Assembly: GCF_021044425.1 (NCBI RefSeq)
Contig: NZ_JAJNEC010000007.1
Coordinates: 1-64,000, forward strand
Source: Niabella pedocola
GTDB lineage: Bacteria > Bacteroidota > Bacteroidia > Chitinophagales > Chitinophagaceae
Reading direction: 5' to 3'
Length of the DNA: 64,000 bases
The translations under genes and the position numbers were made by a program. Shown one piece after another: positions 58,489 to 64,000 of the stretch (position 1 is its first letter; the number at the start of each line of letters is the position of its first letter). The notes under the pieces are model-generated. The model was given only the letters and a program-made list of their open reading frames with translations. It made no database searches and was not told the origin of the DNA.

Positions 58489-59088
58489 TTATTTTTGAAG
58501 CTGCAGATAGTCGTCCAGGGCGATCCGTATCTTTTTCAGTGCCAGCCGCATATGGGTTTCGGCGGTATTCAGGGAAATCCCCAGTATTTCGGTAACCTGT
58601 TTATAGGTAAACCCCTGTTCCTTTACCAGGCGAAAAACCAGCTGACATTGCCGCGGAAGGTGGCGGATCGCGCGTTGAAAATGCTGGTCCAGCTCATTGG
58701 CCATCAGTTTATATTCGGGTTGTTCAGGGTCTGCCACCTGTGCTTCGGCATCCGACATGGCAACAACCGGCAAACCGGTATTCCGCTTTCGCAGGTAATC
58801 AAAAGCTTTATTACGGGTTGATTTATACAGGTACAGGGTTAGATTTTCAACATAATTCAGTTCCCGGCCCATTGTCCACACTTTTAACAATACTTCGGAC
58901 ACCACTTCCTCAGCGTCGTCCCGGTTATTTAAAATGGCATCGGCAAACTTTAATAATACAGGATGAAAATGAAAAAACAGTTTCTTGTACGCCGTTTCAT
59001 CCTGCAAATAGGCCACCCTATTTTGTAGAAATAATATTTCGCTATTGCTTCTCAATGTATAATTACGGCTTTTGCCGGTACGGTTCAT
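58489..59088 (-). CDS. ECF sigma factor (RNA polymerase sigma-70 family)
   Basis: A 199-residue ECF sigma factor: region 2 with ADAILNNRDDAEEVVSEVLLKVW and LTLYLYKSTRNKAFDYLRKR, region 4 with LPRQCQLVFRLVKEQGFTYKQVTEILGISLNTAETHMRLALKKIR. It is the Bacteroides-expansion type that pairs with FecR and SusC/D. It is first in the minus-strand cassette and likely drives its own operon. The N-terminal 25 residues are poorly conserved. Confidence 0.95.
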   Translation of the reverse strand: MNRTGKSRNYTLRSNSEILFLQNRVAYLQDETAYKKLFFHFHPVLLKFADAILNNRDDAEEVVSEVLLKVWTMGRELNYVENLTLYLYKSTRNKAFDYLRKRNTGLPVVAMSDAEAQVADPEQPEYKLMANELDQHFQRAIRHLPRQCQLVFRLVKEQGFTYKQVTEILGISLNTAETHMRLALKKIRIALDDYLQLQK

Positions 59089-59341
59089 ATAACAACAAGG
59101 TTCAATATGCCAGGGAGCCCGTATAAAAACACAGGAGCGATTACCGGCAAAGCCATTCGTCTCCGCTATTCATCCCTAAGCAAGCATGCATTTCCCTGTC
59201 ACCAACACAGCACTAAAGTAAATAAAAATATAATTCCAATGCAGAAACCTTCCGTTCAGTGTTTCACTTTCCCGCACTTTTTGCATTCAGCCACACGTAA
59301 CTAATTGATATTTAAACCACCTATTTCCCTATTTTTGGCGA

Positions 59342-61726
59342 ATGAGGAAGATCACCGCGCTATTGTTTTTTGTTTTTCTAAGCTCTGCTCTTTTTGCCCA
59401 GTTTACCATCAACGGAATCATCCATGATGAAACAGCCGCGCCAATTGCGGGAGTAACAATCGAATTTTACAGCAGTGGCCAGGCCGCAAAAACATTGGCG
59501 GCAGATGCTTCGGGAAGTTTTAAAATCGACGCACTCAGAGCGGGGGAAAAATACCTGCTGCAGGTTTCCGCCACGGGCTACCAGGAGCAGGCCCTGGCAA
59601 TTCAGTTACAGGGTGATACTACACTTGACATCGTTCTGACACGCAGCAGCACCCTTCTAAAAGGCGTAACAGTAACCAGCAAAGCAAAGCTCATAGAAAT
59701 AAAACCTGACAAAACAGTGGTGAACCTGGCCGACAACATGACCATTGTTGGCAACAGTATTGCAGAAACCCTGGGAAAGATCCCCGGGCTTCAGATGAAC
59801 GGCGACCGGGTTACCATTCCGGGAAAAGGAGATGTACAGTTGATGCAGGACGGGCGGCTGATCCAGCTTTCTCAAAAAGACCTTCTCAATTATTTAAAAT
59901 CCATCCCCGCCGGAAATGTTTCCAAAATAGAGATCATCACCAACCCCTCTGCGGCTTATGATGCGTCAGGCAATGCAGGGCTCATCAATATCATTACCCG
60001 GCGCAGCAAACAACAGGGCTATAACGGAAGCATCCAGGCCGGTTACAAACAGTGGCAGCATTACCCGGGTATGGACGTTACCGGCAACATCAATTACAAT
60101 TCGGGGAAATGGAATGTTTATGCCAATGCCAACCTGTTCCGGATCCGCCATAAATACGGTTTTCGCTGGGAAGAGTATTACCCGAACCGTTCCTGGATCA
60201 TGAGTGATACCGGCGATTATAAACAGCACAACCTGGTGCTCAATGCCGGGGCCGATTACCAGCTTTCTCAAAGATCACAGATAGGCTTCAGCGCCGGCTT
60301 TTCGCGGTACTTTGAAGGCGGAGCCGATTATGTACGCAATCATTTTTACAACGGGCAGGGGCAAACCGATTCGGTACTCACCACCTATGCCACCTATGTA
60401 CCACTGGCCAAAACCCAATCGTATAATCTTTACTACAAAACCAAACTGGATACAACCGGCAAAACCTTTTCGATGGATGGCAGCTTTCTTACCTTTTACC
60501 GCACCGACGAATCGGATGTTACCGCTAAAACGTTTACACCCCAGGGTCAACCCATTGAGCCCTCCACGGCCCGCTTTTACAACAATACCCTGCAGAACAT
60601 CAATATCTATGCACTAAAAACAGATATGGAGTTTCCAACCAGCGTGGCAAAACTGCAATGGGGCGGCAAGGTAAACTTTATTGAAACCTACAATAATATG
60701 CGGTATTACCGTTTAAACGGATCCGGTAAAGACTACGACGGGCAACTGAGCAATGAATATAAGTACACCGAAAACACCCAGGCGCTTTACCTGAACGGCA
60801 GCCGGGAAGCGGGTAACTGGTCCTTCCAGGCCGGCCTGCGGGGAGAGCTTACCCAAACCAACGGGTACTCTTATATCCGGCAACAAGGCAATAAAAACAA
60901 CTATGTAAAATTATTCCCCAATGCCCTGGTTCAATTTAAAAAGGACGATCAAAACAACTTTGCCCTTAGCTATAATAAGCGGGTGCGCCGCCCTACTTTC
61001 TGGAACCTGAACCCTTATATTTCCATACTTACGGCATATAGCTATTACGAAGGCAACCCGTTCCTGCAACCGGAATACAACAGCAATTTTCAGCTGCAAC
61101 ATAATTACAACAACAAACTCACCAGTGCTTTCTTTGTTGCCCTTACCAACAATGGGTTTGACGATATTACCATTGCACATGTGGATACCAATTTTGTGAT
61201 GCGCACCCCCAAGAACTTTGTCAACAGCACCCGCTTTGGTATTTCCGAAACGTATAACTTCTCCGCCATCCGCTGGTGGGAAAGCAATAACCTGTTTAAT
61301 CTTTATTATACCAACGGGCGATCGAAACTGGATTATGTGGAAGGGCGTAAAGGTTGGGGCGCTTATGTTTCCAGCAGTAATAATTTTTATTTAAACAGCA
61401 ACAAAACCCTGTCGGCAGCCGTAAACTTCTGGTACCAGTTCCGGGAGGTAACGCTCGTAAATCAATCGGATGCCTATTACAATATCGACCTGGGGCTGAA
61501 TGCACAACTATTAAAAGACAAGCTATCGCTAAACGCCAATTTGCAGGACGTATTTGGCACCAGCGGCGCTTCGTATACAACGGTGATCAACGGCATCCGG
61601 CAGAAATACGCCAACCTGCAGTTGAACCGCAACTTTTCGTTGACCCTGATCTTTAAATTTGGCAAAAAAGAGTTACCTGCTTCGGAGCGCACCAACAGCA
61701 ACCAGGAAGAACGGGAACGGATATAA
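59342..61726 (+). CDS. TonB-dependent receptor-like outer-membrane barrel protein
   Basis: A 794-residue protein: signal peptide ending ALFAQ, a CarboxypepD_reg-like domain (FTINGIIHDETAAPIAGVTIEFYSSG), a plug (KTVVNLADNMTIVGNSIAETLGKIPGLQM, NPSAAYDASGNAGLINIITRR), then a large barrel of the outer-membrane beta-barrel family 3 type with IFKFGKKE at the end. It is not a SusC because the SusC box is missing. A TATTTTTG at 59331-59338 lies immediately before the start, suggesting a very short leader. The function is unknown; possibly peptide or metal uptake. The spacer before it (59089-59341) shows nothing else. Confidence 0.88.
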   Translation: MRKITALLFFVFLSSALFAQFTINGIIHDETAAPIAGVTIEFYSSGQAAKTLAADASGSFKIDALRAGEKYLLQVSATGYQEQALAIQLQGDTTLDIVLTRSSTLLKGVTVTSKAKLIEIKPDKTVVNLADNMTIVGNSIAETLGKIPGLQMNGDRVTIPGKGDVQLMQDGRLIQLSQKDLLNYLKSIPAGNVSKIEIITNPSAAYDASGNAGLINIITRRSKQQGYNGSIQAGYKQWQHYPGMDVTGNINYNSGKWNVYANANLFRIRHKYGFRWEEYYPNRSWIMSDTGDYKQHNLVLNAGADYQLSQRSQIGFSAGFSRYFEGGADYVRNHFYNGQGQTDSVLTTYATYVPLAKTQSYNLYYKTKLDTTGKTFSMDGSFLTFYRTDESDVTAKTFTPQGQPIEPSTARFYNNTLQNINIYALKTDMEFPTSVAKLQWGGKVNFIETYNNMRYYRLNGSGKDYDGQLSNEYKYTENTQALYLNGSREAGNWSFQAGLRGELTQTNGYSYIRQQGNKNNYVKLFPNALVQFKKDDQNNFALSYNKRVRRPTFWNLNPYISILTAYSYYEGNPFLQPEYNSNFQLQHNYNNKLTSAFFVALTNNGFDDITIAHVDTNFVMRTPKNFVNSTRFGISETYNFSAIRWWESNNLFNLYYTNGRSKLDYVEGRKGWGAYVSSSNNFYLNSNKTLSAAVNFWYQFREVTLVNQSDAYYNIDLGLNAQLLKDKLSLNANLQDVFGTSGASYTTVINGIRQKYANLQLNRNFSLTLIFKFGKKELPASERTNSNQEERERI

Positions 61727-61992
61727 GGAAATGCCACAGATACTCAGAAACACAGCTTTTTTCTACCAGCGTTCCAGGACCGAAGCTGTATCTTGTGTTT
61801 GCCACTATTCGGAACACTGAAACAGAGCTTTTAGGTTCTTTTCCCGATCCACTGTTGCTATGGCAAGACATGGGAGTAAAAAATCAACGCCTTAGTACCT
61901 CTGTGGCTACACAAACACTATCTGGATCTAAAAATTCTTCGTGTACCTTCGTGCTTTAGGACCTTTGTGGCTACACATCAATCCTTACAAAT

Positions 61993-63183
61993 ATGAATCG
62001 ATCCGGTTTAAAAACAATAGGGCTTTTATGGTTGTTGCTGGGCTCCCTTTCTGCAATGGCACAGCGGGAGGCGAGGATCCATGATAAAGCCATCCTCGTA
62101 GATGGGCACAATGACGTAACTTCTGCATCCATCGTTCAGGGAAGAGATATTACCGAGCCGCAGCCCGACCGGCATACGGATCTGATCCGCTGGAAAAAAG
62201 GCGGACTGGATGTACAGTTCTTTTCCATTTTTACAGGGCCGGTAGCGCATAACCCCAAAGGGGTATACGCCGATGCCAATGACCAGATTGATTCCCTGGA
62301 AGCGTTGATCCGCCGTCATCCGCAACAAATGATGCTGGCACAAAGCTACCGGGATATCCAAAAAGGTATAAAACAAAAAAAGCTGGTGGGCCTGATCGGT
62401 GTGGAAGGCGGGCATATGATCGAGCATGACCTGGGCAAGCTTGAAGCCCTTCAAAAACGGGGCATGCGCTACCTTACGCTTACCTGGAACAACAGCCACT
62501 CCTGGGCCACCAGTGCCATGGACGAAACCCTGCATGCCGACACCTTAACACATAAAGGTCTCACGGATTTTGGAAGATCGGTGGTTAAAAAACTCAACGA
62601 GCTGGGCGTGCTGGTAGATCTCTCCCATACCGGCGAACAAACGTTTTACGATGCCATTGCAACCAGTACCCGGCCGGTTATCCTCTCACATAGCTCTGTG
62701 TATGCCCTTTGCCCGGTTTTCCGCAATGTAAAAGACGAACAGATAAAAGCGGTTGCAAAGAACGGCGGCGTTATCTGCATCAACTTTTATTCGGGCTTTA
62801 TCAGCAAAAAATTTGACGACCGGCTCACCGCCCTGAATACAGCCGCGGAGCAACGTTTTACCGACTCGGTTTTCAAAAGCACCGGCGATGCACAGCAGGC
62901 CAGGAAACAATGGCAAGCGTATCAAAAACAGGAAATGGAAAAAGTACGGCCCTCGCTTTCAGATGTTGTGGATCATATCGATTATATTGTAAAAATGGTG
63001 GGTGATGATTATGTAGGTATCGGGGCCGATTTTGATGGCATCGGCTCGGTTCCCGTCGGCCTTGAGGATGTAAGTGCCTATCCCCATATTACCGCCGAAC
63101 TAGTAAAACGCGGTTACACCAAAAAATCGATCCGCAAAATACTGGGTGGAAATGTATTGCGGGTGGTTAAAGCCAGCTTTTAA
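61993..63183 (+). CDS. Membrane dipeptidase (peptidase M19)
   Basis: A 396-residue secreted enzyme: signal peptide SLSAMAQ, the metal-binding DGHNDV (His39, Asp41), GVEGGHMIEHDLGKLEAL, the conserved LTWNNSHSWATS, VDLSHTGEQTFYDAI (His), PVILSHSSVYAL (His), and IGADFDGIGSVPVGLEDVSAYP, which is typical of renal dipeptidase-like enzymes. It hydrolyses dipeptides, including those with a C-terminal D-residue, in the periplasm. The preceding 266 bp hold dispersed repeat-like text (CTTCGTGCTTTAGGACC) but no gene. Confidence 0.93.
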   Translation: MNRSGLKTIGLLWLLLGSLSAMAQREARIHDKAILVDGHNDVTSASIVQGRDITEPQPDRHTDLIRWKKGGLDVQFFSIFTGPVAHNPKGVYADANDQIDSLEALIRRHPQQMMLAQSYRDIQKGIKQKKLVGLIGVEGGHMIEHDLGKLEALQKRGMRYLTLTWNNSHSWATSAMDETLHADTLTHKGLTDFGRSVVKKLNELGVLVDLSHTGEQTFYDAIATSTRPVILSHSSVYALCPVFRNVKDEQIKAVAKNGGVICINFYSGFISKKFDDRLTALNTAAEQRFTDSVFKSTGDAQQARKQWQAYQKQEMEKVRPSLSDVVDHIDYIVKMVGDDYVGIGADFDGIGSVPVGLEDVSAYPHITAELVKRGYTKKSIRKILGGNVLRVVKASF

Positions 63184-63198
63184 CCGGAACACAACAAT

Positions 63199-64000
63199 AT
63201 GAAGAAACAATACCTGCTACTGCTGCTGCTGTTTGCAGGGCATCTATCCGGTGCTCAAAAAACAAGCGTTTACACCTGGGCGCACTACAGCGGCACCATT
63301 GGCAGCTACCCCGTGGAGGTAAAAATAAGATCCACCAAAAATGCCGATTCCGTTTGGGGCGAATATTATTATAAAAAACAGGGAAGCGCAGCGTCCATTT
63401 ATCTCGACGGAACAACAAAAGCCGGCGGCGCACAGCTCCGTGAGCATGCTTATAACCGGCAATTACAAAAGCACGAACAAACCGGTACATTCGTACTCAA
63501 CTCCATCGGCAGCAACATGCTGACCGGTACATGGACCGATATACATGAGCGTACACTACCGGTGCAGTTGAGGCGCATAGAGAACGATTTTATAAATGAG
63601 TTGCAACAATGGGATATCCGGTTACAGCTCTATAAAGGCCAGGTGGAAAACGCCGGTGGTTCCCTGCAAACCTATACCCGGGCAAACAAGCTCATCATTT
63701 ATGATCCGGTAACAAAAAGCACCCGATTGCTGAGTGGTTTTGATGAAGTCTTGTACCATAATTACGGGGAAATAGAACTGGAAGACCTCAACTTTGACAG
63801 GTACCCGGATCTGAAGATTCCCATCTATTTTCCGCAGGCTGTAAAAAATGACGGCGCTTATCTTTATTTTATTTACCATCCCGAACGCCGGCAGTTCGTT
63901 CTTAATAACGCATTAAATGAATTGGGATACCTCGACTTCAATGCTTCAACAAAAGAATTCCGGAAATCCGACGCCGATGGAAGGGGTAACGAAGGTGACG
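63199..64000 (+). CDS. Secreted protein of unknown function (cut by window end)
   Basis: An open frame that starts at 63199, 15 bp after the dipeptidase stop, and continues past the edge (267 residues seen). It has a signal peptide with seven leucines (KKQYLLLLLLFAGHLSGAQ). Strand-rich sequence follows, such as WAHYSGTIGSYPVEVKIR, SVWGEYYYKKQGSA and TGTFVLNSIGSNMLTGTWTD, a pattern seen in secreted Bacteroidota proteins of unknown role. The short spacing suggests co-transcription with the dipeptidase. Confidence 0.75.
   Translation, partial: MKKQYLLLLLLFAGHLSGAQKTSVYTWAHYSGTIGSYPVEVKIRSTKNADSVWGEYYYKKQGSAASIYLDGTTKAGGAQLREHAYNRQLQKHEQTGTFVLNSIGSNMLTGTWTDIHERTLPVQLRRIENDFINELQQWDIRLQLYKGQVENAGGSLQTYTRANKLIIYDPVTKSTRLLSGFDEVLYHNYGEIELEDLNFDRYPDLKIPIYFPQAVKNDGAYLYFIYHPERRQFVLNNALNELGYLDFNASTKEFRKSDADGRGNEGD

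Overview
This window reads as a chromosome segment of a Bacteroidota bacterium, most likely family Chitinophagaceae; my loose impression is Niabella-like, judged from gene content only. Signs are two SusC/SusD pairs (one with its own ECF sigma factor and FecR), TonB-dependent beta-barrels, lipoproteins, and promoters of the Bacteroidota type (TTTG or TTG, about 19-20 bp, TAnnTTTG). There are no CRISPR arrays, integrases, transposases or phage structural genes.

Layout. At 1-78 lies the 5' end of a 16S rRNA gene (minus strand), fed by three tandem Bacteroidota-type promoters at 377-625. From 0.9 to 8.2 kb there is a mixed set of small enzymes and a two-gene YeeE/YedE sulfur importer. From 8.2 to 14.3 kb is an L-rhamnose operon (rhaT, fused aldolase/dehydrogenase, isomerase, kinase). 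From 14.5 to 19.1 kb come an outer-membrane barrel, a BlaR1/BlaI-type pair with a visible operator, and malate:quinone oxidoreductase. From 19.5 to 26 kb there are small genes and the conserved rpsO-pnp pair. From 26.2 to 30.8 kb is a SusC/SusD pair, followed by miaE.

The part most worth attention is 31.9-40.5 kb. It starts with a leader that can form three mutually exclusive stems (attenuator-like), two tiny ORFs and a compact array of six divergent tRNA genes. Several of these carry a shared hairpin in the T-loop, and one has an insert in its anticodon loop. Three protein genes follow (unknown basic protein, YkuK-type RNase H fold, AAA+ ATPase). Next, on the other strand, is a WYL-domain regulator. 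Divergent from it is a transcript whose 5' leader contains a tRNA-like RNA in circularly permuted order: T-arm and 3' acceptor strand first, then a GUGA tetraloop, then 5' acceptor strand and D-arm, so both ends fall in the anticodon loop. That leader precedes an SPFH/Band-7 (slipin) gene and, from a second promoter, two overlapping nucleotidyltransferase genes of the RlaP/COG3541 type. The WYL-facing promoter and the nucleotidyltransferase promoter share a 23-bp palindrome at identical spacing from the -7 element, so they are probably one regulon. SPFH modules with a cognate tRNA-like RNA and RlaP nucleotidyltransferases were described as RNA-repair components by Burroughs and Aravind (2016). 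No RNA ligase is present in this window. The permuted shape mimics a tRNA cut in its anticodon loop, which suggests a damage-sensing or decoy role (my inference).

From 40.5 to 52.2 kb are DoxX, an endo/exonuclease-family lipoprotein, DUF2490, a YggS PLP protein, a frameshifted GH27 alpha-galactosidase, an M60-like peptidase, an unknown gene bracketed by two four-unit intergenic repeat arrays, an acyl-CoA dehydrogenase and an acyl-CoA mutase large subunit. From 52.3 to 59.1 kb is a complete sigma-FecR-SusC-SusD cassette on the minus strand. The window ends with a TonB-dependent receptor, an M19 dipeptidase and an unknown secreted protein cut by the window edge.
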